Of a stretch of DNA of 64,000 bases, positions 7,727-16,744 are shown piece by piece. Source of the DNA: Candidatus Tenderia electrophaga (GTDB taxonomy: Bacteria; Pseudomonadota; Gammaproteobacteria; Tenderiales; Tenderiaceae); NCBI GenBank assembly GCA_001447805.1, contig CP013099.1:1984001-2048000 (forward strand). The letters are read 5' to 3'. Position numbers and translations under genes: made by a program. Every line of letters starts with the position of its first letter. Position 1 is the stretch's first letter. The notes beneath the pieces are model-generated. The model made no database searches and had not been told where the DNA came from. It saw only the letters and a program-made list of their open reading frames with translations.

Positions 7727-8719
7727 GTGGTGACTGATCAGGGTCAAATCGAGATTTACCAATCTGAGGATGGGCAGACCGAGATTCAGGTTCGCCTGGC
7801 GGGGGAGACCTTGTGGCTGTCACAAGCCCAGATCGCCGAGCTGTTTGGGGTGAATACCCCGGCTATTTCGAAGCATATAAAAAATATCTTCTCCAGCGGC
7901 GAGCTGCAGCAGGAGGCAACTGTTTCCAAAATGGAAATAGTTCGCCAGGAGGGGAGGCGGCAGGTGCGCAGGAGTGTAGACCATTTCAATCTCGATATGG
8001 TGATTTCGGTGGGCTATCGGGTGAACTCTACTCAGGCGACACGTTTTCGTATTTGGGCCACACAAACCTTGAAGGAACACCTCACCCGTGGCTATACCCT
8101 CAACCAGCAGCGCTTTGAAAAAAATGCGGCTGAGCTGGAGCAGGCGCTGGCGTTGATCAAAAAGGCGGCCCAATCGCCGGAGCTGCGTAGCGATGCCGGC
8201 CGTGGCCTGGTGGAGATCGTCAGCCGTTATACCCACACCTTTCTCTGGCTGCAGCGTTATGACGAAGGCCTGCTGGAAGAGCCTGTAGGGCAGCGTGGTG
8301 GCGCCTTGCCTAGTCCTGATGTTGCAATGCAGGCATTGGGGGAATTAAAGCAGCAGCTGATGGTGCGGGGTGAGGCCACGGCGCTGTTTGCCAACCCGCG
8401 TGAGGATGGCCTGGCGAGTATCTTCGGCAATCTGGATCAGAGCGTGTTTGGAGAACCGGCGTATCCCACCGTGGAGAGCAAGGCGGCCCATCTGCTCTAT
8501 TTCGTGGTGAAGAATCATCCCTTCTCTGATGGCAACAAGCGCAGTGGTGCATTTCTGTTTGTCGATTTTCTGCACCGCAATGGCCGTTTGTTCAACGACA
8601 GGGGGGAGGCGGTGATCAACGATACCGGTCTGGCGGCCTTGACGCTGCTGGTGGCGGAGTCTGATCCGAAACAGAAAGAGATATTGATCCGGCTTATTAT
8701 GAATATGTTGAGCCGTTAG
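7727..8719 (+). CDS. RhuM family protein with C-terminal Fic/Doc-like domain
   Basis: A 330-residue two-domain protein. Residues 1-125 match the RhuM 'virulence protein' domain (ETLWLSQAQIAELFGV, then ISVGYRVNSTQATRFRIWA), which looks DNA-binding. Residues about 190-330 carry a Fic/Doc core with HPFSDGNKRSGAF (264-276), the active-site loop of AMP- or phosphate-transferring Fic proteins. KR replaces GR, as in Doc-like members. It starts at GTG 7727 behind GGGGAG, ten bases after hsdS, and is followed by hsdR. A paralogue lies at 22215-23180. Genes of this type are seen inside type I loci, where their role is unsettled; modification of a host or phage target is a reasonable guess. Confidence 0.88.
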   Translation: MVTDQGQIEIYQSEDGQTEIQVRLAGETLWLSQAQIAELFGVNTPAISKHIKNIFSSGELQQEATVSKMEIVRQEGRRQVRRSVDHFNLDMVISVGYRVNSTQATRFRIWATQTLKEHLTRGYTLNQQRFEKNAAELEQALALIKKAAQSPELRSDAGRGLVEIVSRYTHTFLWLQRYDEGLLEEPVGQRGGALPSPDVAMQALGELKQQLMVRGEATALFANPREDGLASIFGNLDQSVFGEPAYPTVESKAAHLLYFVVKNHPFSDGNKRSGAFLFVDFLHRNGRLFNDRGEAVINDTGLAALTLLVAESDPKQKEILIRLIMNMLSR

Positions 8720-8742
8720 TAGGCTTTGAAGTAGGGGGTTAT

Positions 8743-11700
8743 ATGGTCAGTCAAACCAATGAGCAAGCGCTGGAAGCGGCGATAGAGAAATACCTCACCG
8801 GCACTTGTCTGGAGGAGCGGGGCAAGGTTGCGGAGGGGGGCGAGGTACCCTTTAGCCAAAACCATGGCTACCAGTTGGGTTCGCCCCACGATTTTAATGC
8901 CGCCTATGCCATAGACACCAAGCAGTTTTGGGCCTTTCTTGCGAATACGCAGAACGATGAGCTGGAGAAGCTGCAAAAGCAGGGTGATGACTGGCAGCGC
9001 AAGATCCTCGAGCGTTTCGACCGGTTGGTGAAAAAGTACGGCCTGCTGCATCTGTTGAAGAAGGGGCTGGCGGTGGATGATGCCGTTTTCAATCTGATGT
9101 ATCCGGCTCCTCTGGCCAGCAGCTCCGATGCGGTCAAGCAGAACTTCAAAGCCAATATCTTCAGCTCCACCCGCCAGGTGCGTTATTCGCTGGCCAACAC
9201 TCTGGAAGAGATCGACCTGGTGCTGTTTATCAACGGCCTGCCCTTTGCCACGCTGGAGTTGAAGAACCCCTGGACCGGCCAGACTGCCCGTTATCATGGC
9301 CAGAAGCAATATCGTGATAACCGAGACACTGCACAGCCGCTACTGCAGTTTGGCCGCTGCCTGGTACACATGGCGGTGGATACGGATGAGGTCTACATGA
9401 CCACCAAGCTGGCTGGGAAGGGCTCTTTCTTCCTGCCTTTTAATAAGGGACACAACTTTGGTGCCGGTAACCCCCCCAACCGTGACGGCCATAAAACCGC
9501 TTACCTGTGGCAGGAGGTGTTCAGTAAGCAGAGTGTCGCCAATATCATTCAGCACTTTGTGCGCCTGGATGGTAGCAGTAAGGACCCACTGAGCAAGCGT
9601 GCGTTGTTCTTCCCCCGTTATCACCAGCTGGATGTGGTGCGTAAGTTGGTGGCCCATGCCGGTGAGAAGGGGGTTGGGCAGACCTATTTGATTCAACACT
9701 CGGCCGGTTCGGGTAAGTCCAACTCCATCACCTGGGCGGCTTATCAACTGATTGAAACCTATCCGGCCGGTATGGATACACCAGGCGCCAAGGGATTGGA
9801 AGAACCACTGTTTGATTCAGTGATTGTGGTGACGGATCGCCGCCTGTTGGATAAGCAGCTTCGCGACAATATAAAGGAATTCTCAGAGGTCAAAAATATC
9901 ATCGCCCCGGCCTTCAAATCTTCCGAACTTAAAAGTGCGCTGGAGCAGGGCAAGAAGATCATCATTACCACAATTCAAAAATTTCCGTTCATTATTGATG
10001 GTATTGATGACCTGAGTGATAAACGCTTTGCCGTGATTATTGATGAGGCCCATAGTTCACAAAGCGGCTTGGCCCATGACCGGATGAATCAGGCCATGGG
10101 TAAAAATGAAGATATCGATTTAGTCGATGCTCAGGATAAGGTTCTGGAGGCGATGAAGTCCCGCAAAATGCGTGGCAATGCCTCTTATTTCGCCTTTACT
10201 GCGACACCTAAAAATACCACCCTCGAAAAGTTCGGCATAAAAACGGCGGATGGAAGCTTTAAGCCGTTTCATCTCTATTCTATGAAGCAAGCCATAGAGG
10301 AGGGCTTTATCCTCGATGTGTTGGCTAATTACACCACCTATAAAAGTTATTACGAAATCCAGAAGTCTATTGAAGATAACCCGCTTTTTAACACTCAGAA
10401 AGCACAGAAAAAACTGCGAGCCTATGTAGAGAGGGAAAAACAGACCATTGCTACCAAGGCAGAAGTGATGTTGGATCACTTTATTTCTCAAGTGGTGAAC
10501 AGTAAAAAGTTAAAGGGTAAGGCCAAGGGGATGGTGATTACTCAAAATATTGAAACCGCTATTCACTATTTTCATGCGATCAATAGGGTTCTCGACGAAC
10601 GTGGTAATCCGTTAAAAGCCGTGATTGCTTTTTCAGGCACTAAAGAAGTGGGTGGTGTGGAATACAGTGAAGCCGATATGAATGGTTTTTCTGAGAATGA
10701 TACTCGTGATCACTTCGATAAAGATGAATACCGCCTATTAGTGGTGGCAAATAAATATCTCACTGGTTTTGACCAACCCAAGCTTTGTGCCATGTATGTG
10801 GATAAAAAACTTCAAGGTGTTTTGGCTGTCCAGGCGCTTTCTCGCCTGAATCGGGCCGCGCCGAGATGGGGTAAGAAGACAGAGGATCTTTTTGTGCTCG
10901 ATTTTTTCAATCAGGTTGAGGATATAAAAACTGCATTTGACCCTTTCTATACCGCGACGACATTATCTGAGGCGACGGACGTTAATGTACTGCATGAGCT
11001 AAAACAGGCGCTTGATGATGAGGGGGTGTATGAGTGGTATGAGGTGGAACAGTTTATAGAGCTTTATTTCGATAATGCCGATGCTCAAAAACTCAGTCCG
11101 ATTATCGACATTGCCGCCGCTCGATTCAATATTGAGCTTGATCTGGAAGAGGACGAAAAAGCCGATTTCAAGATCAAGGCTAAGCAGTTTGTGAAGATAT
11201 ATGGCCAGATGGCCTCGATAATGCCCTATGAAATAGTGGTATGGGAGAAGCTGTTTTGGTTCCTTAAGTTTCTGATTCCAAAGCTTATTGTTAAAGACCC
11301 TACCACCGAGAAGATAGATGAGTTATTGGAATCTGTAGATTTATCATCGTATGGTCTTCAGCGCGTAAAGCTAAATCAAAGTATCGGCTTGGATGGTAGT
11401 GAAACTGAACTGAAACCACAGAACCCGAATCCACGAGGGACTCACGGCGAAGACGAAGAGCACGATCCATTGGATGAAATAATACGTGTTTTTAACGAAC
11501 GCTGGTTCCAGGGGTGGAGTGCGACTCCAGAGGAGCAAAGGGTTAAGTTTTTGAGCATTGCCGATCGAATAAAGGCACATCCTGATTTTGAAGAAAAGTA
11601 CAAAAATAATAGTGATTCTCATACTCGAGAGCTAGCATTTGAAAGAATTTTTACAGATGTAATGCTTGAAAATCGTAGAAGTGAAATGGAGCTTTATAAG

Positions 11701-11769
11701 TTGATTGCAAATGATGCTGCGTTTAAAGCGGCGATGCAGGAAAGCTTGAAAAGGTTGATGGGCGCCTGA
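8743..11769 (+). CDS. hsdR: Type I restriction-modification system, restriction subunit R
   Basis: A 1008-residue motor nuclease. The N-terminal PD-(D/E)xK nuclease shows EEIDLVLFINGL followed by LELK (D158, E172-K174). The helicase part has a Q-like PRYHQ (291-295), Walker A SAGSGKS (320-326), DEAH (434-437) and FTATP near 484. The C-terminal third is the helical domain that docks on the methylase. It translocates DNA and cuts away from unmethylated sites. It is complete. From about 9830 onward the gene becomes visibly more AT-rich than its first third, suggesting a mosaic origin. It starts at ATG 8743, 23 bases after the RhuM-Fic gene. Confidence 0.95.
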   Translation: MVSQTNEQALEAAIEKYLTGTCLEERGKVAEGGEVPFSQNHGYQLGSPHDFNAAYAIDTKQFWAFLANTQNDELEKLQKQGDDWQRKILERFDRLVKKYGLLHLLKKGLAVDDAVFNLMYPAPLASSSDAVKQNFKANIFSSTRQVRYSLANTLEEIDLVLFINGLPFATLELKNPWTGQTARYHGQKQYRDNRDTAQPLLQFGRCLVHMAVDTDEVYMTTKLAGKGSFFLPFNKGHNFGAGNPPNRDGHKTAYLWQEVFSKQSVANIIQHFVRLDGSSKDPLSKRALFFPRYHQLDVVRKLVAHAGEKGVGQTYLIQHSAGSGKSNSITWAAYQLIETYPAGMDTPGAKGLEEPLFDSVIVVTDRRLLDKQLRDNIKEFSEVKNIIAPAFKSSELKSALEQGKKIIITTIQKFPFIIDGIDDLSDKRFAVIIDEAHSSQSGLAHDRMNQAMGKNEDIDLVDAQDKVLEAMKSRKMRGNASYFAFTATPKNTTLEKFGIKTADGSFKPFHLYSMKQAIEEGFILDVLANYTTYKSYYEIQKSIEDNPLFNTQKAQKKLRAYVEREKQTIATKAEVMLDHFISQVVNSKKLKGKAKGMVITQNIETAIHYFHAINRVLDERGNPLKAVIAFSGTKEVGGVEYSEADMNGFSENDTRDHFDKDEYRLLVVANKYLTGFDQPKLCAMYVDKKLQGVLAVQALSRLNRAAPRWGKKTEDLFVLDFFNQVEDIKTAFDPFYTATTLSEATDVNVLHELKQALDDEGVYEWYEVEQFIELYFDNADAQKLSPIIDIAAARFNIELDLEEDEKADFKIKAKQFVKIYGQMASIMPYEIVVWEKLFWFLKFLIPKLIVKDPTTEKIDELLESVDLSSYGLQRVKLNQSIGLDGSETELKPQNPNPRGTHGEDEEHDPLDEIIRVFNERWFQGWSATPEEQRVKFLSIADRIKAHPDFEEKYKNNSDSHTRELAFERIFTDVMLENRRSEMELYKLIANDAAFKAAMQESLKRLMGA

Positions 11770-11802
11770 TTTCTTTGTGAGTAAATGCTGGGGGTGGGTT
11801 TT

Positions 11803-12798
11803 ATGAAAAATATGTGGATGGTAAGAGCTGGGCGGGGCGCCGAATATGTGGACTATTTCATAGATAACAGGGTCGTCGCCATTGGCTGGAATGCCGTAGG
11901 TGAAATCAATCCCGGTGCCTCACGTGATGAGATATCAGCAATTCTGAGAGAAAACCGGCCAAATATGCCGAATGGTAGGGTGGCTATAAGTTCCGGTCAG
12001 ATCTACCGATTTCTTAATGAAATAAATATAGGCGACTATGTTGTCACCTACGATCCCAGCCGGCGCATTTATCACATCGGTGAAATTACATCGGCGCCCA
12101 GGTATTCCCCGTCACAGCTCGAGGAGCTGCCGCGCATCCGGGATGTTAAATGGATGGGCGAAGTGCAGCGAGATAACATCACGACCGCCACAAGGAATAC
12201 TCTGGGGGCCATATCAACCTTGTTTCTGCTGTCGCAGGAAGCCTGCGAGGAAATGCTCTCTCGATTGAAGGGCGAACAATTCGCGCCTGCGGTTCAGGCG
12301 GAGGAAGAGGCCGAAGAAACGGAAGCGTTGGCGCAAGATCTTAGGGCGAAATCGCGCGAGTTCATCAAGGACAACATAAGCCGCCTGGATTGGGCGGAGA
12401 TGCAGGAACTGGTTGCCGGGCTGCTGCGCGCCATGGGATATAAGACCCGTATATCGCCCAGCGGGCCTGATCGGGGGAAAGACATTGTGGCTTCCCCGGA
12501 CGGGTTTGGGTTCGAATCACCCAGGATTGTCGTTGAGGTCAAACATCGGCCCAATACGGCCATGGGGTCTCAAGAGATCAGGAGCTTTCTCGGTGGTCGC
12601 CATCAGGAAGACAAGGGACTCTATGTGAGCACGGGCGGATTTTCCAAGGACGCCCGCTATGAGGCCGAGCGTGCCGCAATTCCTTTGGTGTTGCTCGATC
12701 TTGATGACCTGGTGAAGGAGATCCTGCGTCACTATGAGAATATGGACATGGAGGCAAAAGCGATGATTCCATTGACCAACATTTATTGGCCGGCATGA
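11803..12798 (+). CDS. Mrr-type restriction endonuclease with EVE/PUA-like N-terminal domain
   Basis: 331 residues. The N-terminal ~150 residues (MWMVRAGRGAEYVDYF..., VVAIGW, GDYVVTYDP, YHIGEI) resemble the EVE/PUA-like modules that read modified bases. The C-terminal half is an Mrr-type nuclease: GPDRGKDIVASP with catalytic Asp about 227, VVEVKHR at 245, where the usual Q of QxK is E, and GLYVSTGGFSKDA. It would be a modification-dependent (type IV-like) enzyme. ATG 11803 is preferred over 11785 because GGGGTGGG lies just upstream and the protein then begins with the conserved MWMVRAG. It sits 33 bases after hsdR and is probably co-transcribed. Confidence 0.85.
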   Translation: MKNMWMVRAGRGAEYVDYFIDNRVVAIGWNAVGEINPGASRDEISAILRENRPNMPNGRVAISSGQIYRFLNEINIGDYVVTYDPSRRIYHIGEITSAPRYSPSQLEELPRIRDVKWMGEVQRDNITTATRNTLGAISTLFLLSQEACEEMLSRLKGEQFAPAVQAEEEAEETEALAQDLRAKSREFIKDNISRLDWAEMQELVAGLLRAMGYKTRISPSGPDRGKDIVASPDGFGFESPRIVVEVKHRPNTAMGSQEIRSFLGGRHQEDKGLYVSTGGFSKDARYEAERAAIPLVLLDLDDLVKEILRHYENMDMEAKAMIPLTNIYWPA

Positions 12799-12840
12799 CA
12801 GGGATAAAACTGGTCAGCTAAACGCATTCAAGGAAATTGC

Positions 12841-12930
12841 CTAGATTGCCCATACTAACAATATATAATTAATAATAACAATTACTTATATGGTATGTTT
12901 GACGTTGTTTCTTGTGTGTTTTATGGGGGC
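12841..12930 (+). promoter_or_regulatory. AT-rich intergenic stretch, probable promoter of the pilin/GspF cassette
   Basis: A strongly AT-rich run (ACAATATATAATTAATAATA and onward) followed by TTGACG at 12899-12904. This separates the Mrr-like gene from the four-gene cassette. The matching -10 (TATGGG at 12922) is poor, so the exact promoter is uncertain. The composition jump marks a junction between modules. Confidence 0.3.
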
Positions 12931-13023
12931 ATGGGCGGCCGAACGCGCCCGCATAGGAAACACAATTTGCGGGACTATGCCAAGTTGTATTCATGAAGGT
13001 CAAGCTGCTATTGAGCGGGTTCC

Positions 13024-13515
13024 ATGCCAATGTTTAGTGCAGTAGAAGAGCAGGACATTGCATACTATGCGCCCGGTCAAGGGGCGCCGTTATATCACCA
13101 GGTGCAGCCGCTTACCGTATTGTTGCTTAGTATCGTCACCCTAAGCTTGTATTCTTATTGGTGGCATTACAGGAACTGGCGTTGTGTCCAGCGCAATGCA
13201 GAGCAAACAATATCGCCGCTATTCCGGGCGATATTCCATCCCCTCTACGCTTTCTCGCTTTACAACATGGTCGGTGAGACCGCTTCCAATATGCATATCA
13301 AAGGCGTTGCATTGCTCGGCGCGCTAGGTTTTATCCGCCTAGTGTCATTCTTTTACCATTTGCCGGATTTTCCCATGCTAGACGGGCCTGCTGTAGGATA
13401 TTTCGATATCTTTTTCACCATGTTTCTTTGGATGTCGGTCGATATGGTGTACGTTCAGCTGGTAGTGAATAAGGTAAACCAGCGCCTTGGTTTAAGGCGG
13501 GGTAAATCGCGGTAA
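13024..13515 (+). CDS. Inner-membrane protein, first gene of pilin/GspF cassette
   Basis: A 163-residue protein with about three membrane helices (roughly residues 29-47, 93-112 and 126-148) and a basic C-terminus. LSLYSYWWHYRNW after the first helix recalls the aromatic motif of DUF4234-like small membrane proteins; I do not recognise a firm family. It begins an unusually compact group: the next gene overlaps its stop by one base (TAATG), and GspF-like and pilin genes follow. Because of this linkage a role as a platform or partner of the pilin-like proteins is inferred, not shown. Confidence 0.7.
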   Translation: MPMFSAVEEQDIAYYAPGQGAPLYHQVQPLTVLLLSIVTLSLYSYWWHYRNWRCVQRNAEQTISPLFRAIFHPLYAFSLYNMVGETASNMHIKGVALLGALGFIRLVSFFYHLPDFPMLDGPAVGYFDIFFTMFLWMSVDMVYVQLVVNKVNQRLGLRRGKSR

Positions 13516-14003
13516 TGAAGATTAGACGGGTAGGTTACGGTTACGGGCAACGCCGCTTCGTTGAACTGGTCAGCGTTGTCCTGATCTGGGTTTTTCTGAC
13601 CTGTCTTGCCGTCACCATATATCCCCGCTATCTCTCAAATGCCTACTTGGCCGAGGTAATGAACATTGCCAAAGATGTGCAAACGCACATTGTGATTGAT
13701 TCAGCGTTTACAGGAGATCGGCGTGGTAGTCGGGCGCTATCGGTCGATCAAGATTATCCCGATGGCATTGAGGCGGTCGAGGTTGATGAACAAGGCAATA
13801 TCAATGTTGGTATGCAATATAAGTCGCAAGGCATTGAAGAGGGTAATCTAGCCTTTAATTTGGGAAGATACGAGGCGGGCGGCGGGCTTATATTCAATAG
13901 TTGGTATTGCGGTAATAGTCAACCGGTGCAGGGTTATGTCGTTAAAGAGCCGCTGTCCTCATCTGTTGACACCCGATATTCGCATACAGTGTGTAGGAAA
14001 TAA
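13515..14003 (+). CDS. Degenerate pilin-like protein lacking a prepilin cleavage site
   Basis: 162 residues. RRFVELVSVVLIWVFLTC followed by VTIYPRY aligns with the type IV pilin N-terminus (GF-TLIEL ... IPSY): Phe, the charge-neutralising Glu, a hydrophobic helix and the helix-bending Pro are kept. The Gly needed for prepilin peptidase cutting is Arg, so it is probably not processed. The C-terminus has a Cys pair (WYC ... TVCRK) placed like the disulphide loop of the pilin encoded at 15007. It starts at ATG 13515, overlapping the previous stop. It could be a membrane-held minor pilin or assembly factor. Family call is by hand alignment. Confidence 0.6.
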   Translation: MKIRRVGYGYGQRRFVELVSVVLIWVFLTCLAVTIYPRYLSNAYLAEVMNIAKDVQTHIVIDSAFTGDRRGSRALSVDQDYPDGIEAVEVDEQGNINVGMQYKSQGIEEGNLAFNLGRYEAGGGLIFNSWYCGNSQPVQGYVVKEPLSSSVDTRYSHTVCRK

Positions 14004-14005
14004 TA

Positions 14006-14986
14006 ATGATTACAAATGAATCGGCTACAGAGGAATTGGCGATGGTCAGTCGGATGCTGTCATATCAATTGGAGCGAGACCAGCCCCTTCCTCAAGCGAT
14101 CAAGGTTTTAAGAGACACCCTTCCGGAAAAATACCAGAGCAGTATTAACGCGCTCGAGCGGATGGCTTCCGGTAACGGTCAGGTGAATCTTGTCGGCTAC
14201 GGTTACAGCTCTTTTGGCATATTGAATGAATTTGCTGAAATTGTTAGAGCGGAAGGCAAGGATGTCAGTCAGCTTTTCGCCTGCGCGCAGGGCGGCATGC
14301 GCGATGCTGTGGTGCAAGCCCGAGATTATTGGAGTGGGTTTAACTCATTGATCGGGTATTTCGGAATTGTATTAATGATCGCCATCTCTATTTCCGCGAT
14401 TTTTTCCTTTTATGTGCTGCCGCCGTTTCAGGAGATGTTCGACACAATGGGTGGAACATTGCCTGGGATTACAGCATTTGTGTTAGGCGACAATGGTATT
14501 TTCCCCGTGGTGATCTTGATACTAACGCTACTTGTGGTGGTGTGTGTGCTCTGTGCTTATCACATCAGGGTGCGCGTGGCACAGTTCCGACCGCTTTCGA
14601 GGCTGGCGAGCTGGATCCCCGGGGTAAAAAAGCTCAGTGATGTCTATAGCTATTTTCTGTTTGTGCAGTATTCAACTGTTCTGCACAAGTCGGGGGTGCC
14701 GGCGGATGCAGCGATTCAACACGGGGAGGCGTTTTCGAATCTTAAACATGCGAATCAAAAGTCTTTGGGGCTTTGGCGGACCGCGGTGAATAGCGCGGGC
14801 CAGATGGGCGCACTGTTAACCGAGCTCGAATACCAGTGCGACCAAATATCGAGCATGTTCGGGAAGTATATGATTATCGTGCGTGAGAGATTGACGTTGT
14901 GGGTCCAGGTCATTCTTGGTCTGCTGGTGGGAACGTTGATTGTTGCAATGTACCTCCCAATATTCAAGATGGGCGAAGTAGTATGA
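14006..14986 (+). CDS. GspF/PilC-like pilus or secretion inner-membrane platform protein
   Basis: 326 residues. Membrane helices lie near 112-135, 168-190 and 298-320. [20 protein letters not shown] and the end [16 protein letters not shown] are hallmark T2SSF (GspF/PilC) sequences. The family usually has two T2SSF repeats in about 400 residues; here the first repeat is short and diverged. In known systems this protein forms the rotor-like platform that an ATPase drives during pilin assembly; no ATPase is encoded nearby. It starts two bases after the previous stop and its own stop overlaps an ATG (ATGA at 14983), so translation is coupled. Confidence 0.8.
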   Translation: MITNESATEELAMVSRMLSYQLERDQPLPQAIKVLRDTLPEKYQSSINALERMASGNGQVNLVGYGYSSFGILNEFAEIVRAEGKDVSQLFACAQGGMRDAVVQARDYWSGFNSLIGYFGIVLMIAISISAIFSFYVLPPFQEMFDTMGGTLPGITAFVLGDNGIFPVVILILTLLVVVCVLCAYHIRVRVAQFRPLSRLASWIPGVKKLSDVYSYFLFVQYSTVLHKSGVPADAAIQHGEAFSNLKHANQKSLGLWRTAVNSAGQMGALLTELEYQCDQISSMFGKYMIIVRERLTLWVQVILGLLVGTLIVAMYLPIFKMGEVV

Positions 14987-15006
14987 AAAGAGATAAGGAG
15001 AATATG

Positions 15007-15480
15007 ATGCAGAGGGGATTCACATTAATCGAGCTGATGATCGTTGTGGCGATTATCGGAATCCTGGCCGGCGTTGCCATACCGTCATATCAGACTTATA
15101 CGACACGGGCCCAAGTGACGGAGTCATTGGTGATAGTTGGTGAGTTAAAAAGCATGGTCGCTGAGTACTATAAACAAAGAGGACAATTTCCGGCGGACAA
15201 TGCCGGGGCGGGCATTCCAGCGGCGGACTTGCTGCTTGGCAATTATGTCCGAGGCATTGAGCTGACAGATGGAGCCTTTCATGTAGAATTTGGCAATAAG
15301 GTAAATAAAATTCTCGAAGGAAAAATTCTAACAATCAGGCCCATTGTGGTCACTGGTTCACCACTTAGCCCGTTCTCCTGGGTGTGTGGAAATGCCGATA
15401 TTCCTGAAGGGATGGAGGCATCAGGGGAGAATCGCACCGATGTCGATCGGACATTGCTGCCCGCCTCCTGTCGAATTTAG
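15007..15480 (+). CDS. Type IV pilin-like major subunit
   Basis: A short leader ending in RG precedes [20 protein letters not shown], the textbook prepilin peptidase site and assembly helix with Glu5. The C-terminus carries a Cys pair (WVCGN ... LLPASCRI) as in PilA disulphide loops. AAGGAG at 14995-15000 sits six bases before ATG 15007; ATG 15004 and the coupled ATG 14983 are alternatives giving longer leaders. The mature protein would have about 154 residues. It closes the cassette and presumably borrows prepilin peptidase, ATPase and secretin from elsewhere in the genome. Confidence 0.88.
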   Translation: MQRGFTLIELMIVVAIIGILAGVAIPSYQTYTTRAQVTESLVIVGELKSMVAEYYKQRGQFPADNAGAGIPAADLLLGNYVRGIELTDGAFHVEFGNKVNKILEGKILTIRPIVVTGSPLSPFSWVCGNADIPEGMEASGENRTDVDRTLLPASCRI

Positions 15481-15651
15481 AGATTAGAGCGAAAATGGTG
15501 GAAATAGAATGCGGAAGGATTTCAAGATAGCGCTTCAGGCACTTTTATCATATTAATTTCCAGTAGATTTTGGGGAATGTGAACCGCCAATAAATAAGCG
15601 TAATAGCTAAGAATTGGATAACAATCGAGCTATAAGAACGGGAGGGGTGAC

Positions 15652-16536
15652 ATGAGCAAGGGTATAACGGCCGAGCGTAAAGGGGTGTTACTGCAAGCCC
15701 TGTTTAGGATATTGAAAGACAACGCTGACGGCGTTCCCGCCAGAGAGGCGATTGCCAGCGTCGCCAAGGCGATTGAACTCACTGAGCATGAGCGCGGCGA
15801 ATATGACAACGGTGGCCGGCGTTTTGATAAGATTTTGCGCTTCTCGACTGTTGGCGCGGTCAAGGCCGGCTGGATGCGTAAGGACAAAGGGGTTTGGTCC
15901 ATTACTGACGAGGGCTTGGCGGCGCTGGAGGAATTTGCATCCCCTGAAGCCTTTTCCCGCGAAGCTACCCGACTTTATCGTGACTGGAAGAAATCCCGCG
16001 ATGAGTTGGAGGAGCAAGACGAGGAGGCGGATCAGGCCACTGAGGCCAGGGTGACATATGAAGAGGCGGAAGAGCAGGCCTGGGCTGAAATTCGCGAACA
16101 CCTTGACGCTATCAATCCCTACCGTTTGCAGGATTTGGTGGCAGCCTTATTGGAGGCCATGGATTACCATGTGTCCTGGACCTCACCGCCGGGCAAGGAT
16201 GGCGGTATCGATATACTTGCCTGGAATGATCCGCTGGGTACGAAGCCGCCCCGCATCAAGGTTCAGGTTAAACGACGCAAGGACAACATCGCAGTCGAAG
16301 AATTACGGTCATTTCTTGCGCTGATCAACGAAGATGACGTCGGCATCTTCGTCACCACCGGTGGTTTCACCAAAGATGCCCACGAGCTGAGCCGCTCGCA
16401 GGAGCGCCGTAAGATTACCTTGATTGACCACCAGCGCTTGGTGGAACTCTGGATTGAGTACAATGATTGCCTCGAGAAGGACAAGCGCAATCTGTTGCCC
16501 CTAAAACCCATCTATTTTGTCGCCCCGGTAGATTGA
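15652..16536 (+). CDS. Mrr family restriction endonuclease
   Basis: 294 residues. The N-terminal ~100 residues form a winged-helix Mrr_N-like domain (WSITDEGLAALEEF). A charged linker of about 40 residues is followed by the Mrr catalytic domain: NPYRLQDLVAALLEAM, GKDGGIDILA (181-190, catalytic Asp 187) and VQVKRR (QxK at 205-207). The Asp-QxK set is complete, so an active modified-DNA nuclease is plausible. It starts at ATG 15652 behind GGGAGGGG. It ends NLLPLKPIYFVAPVD, a tail almost repeated by the relic at 19892-19968. It is the second Mrr-type enzyme of the island. Confidence 0.9.
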   Translation: MSKGITAERKGVLLQALFRILKDNADGVPAREAIASVAKAIELTEHERGEYDNGGRRFDKILRFSTVGAVKAGWMRKDKGVWSITDEGLAALEEFASPEAFSREATRLYRDWKKSRDELEEQDEEADQATEARVTYEEAEEQAWAEIREHLDAINPYRLQDLVAALLEAMDYHVSWTSPPGKDGGIDILAWNDPLGTKPPRIKVQVKRRKDNIAVEELRSFLALINEDDVGIFVTTGGFTKDAHELSRSQERRKITLIDHQRLVELWIEYNDCLEKDKRNLLPLKPIYFVAPVD

Positions 16537-16570
16537 TAGCTGGGGTCAATGGACGAGTATCAGAATTATT

Positions 16571-16633
16571 TGAGGAGCGACAGATGGAGATTTTAGTTTC
16601 GCCCGGGTGGAATGCCAGTCAAGCCAGTCCGAT
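16571..16633 (+). pseudogene. Truncated duplicate of the start of the 17770 gene
   Basis: This stretch aligns base by base with 17758-17820. Both contain AGGAGCGAYAGATGGA, then a CGCCCGGGTKGAATGCCAGT core, and end in a similar CAGYCC...GAYG run. The ribosome site and first ~16 codons of the unknown gene at 17770 are thus present a second time, with one base missing that shifts the frame. Nothing homologous follows. It is a fossil of a duplication that spans the NERD gene. Confidence 0.6.
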
Positions 16634-16744
16634 GTGGACAAGGAGACGGGGGGGAATAAAAACATCCATCCGTCACGTTAATTCAGCCACCCAGGCAGCT
16701 ATCCCCGGCCAATACGAAACACGTTCAATAAACTAGGATGATTG

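Noticed and set aside
16467-16736. Plus-strand frame of 89 codons after the Mrr gene
   Set aside because: It overlaps the end of the Mrr gene in another frame; the region is better explained by the duplicated gene-start fossil at 16571-16633.
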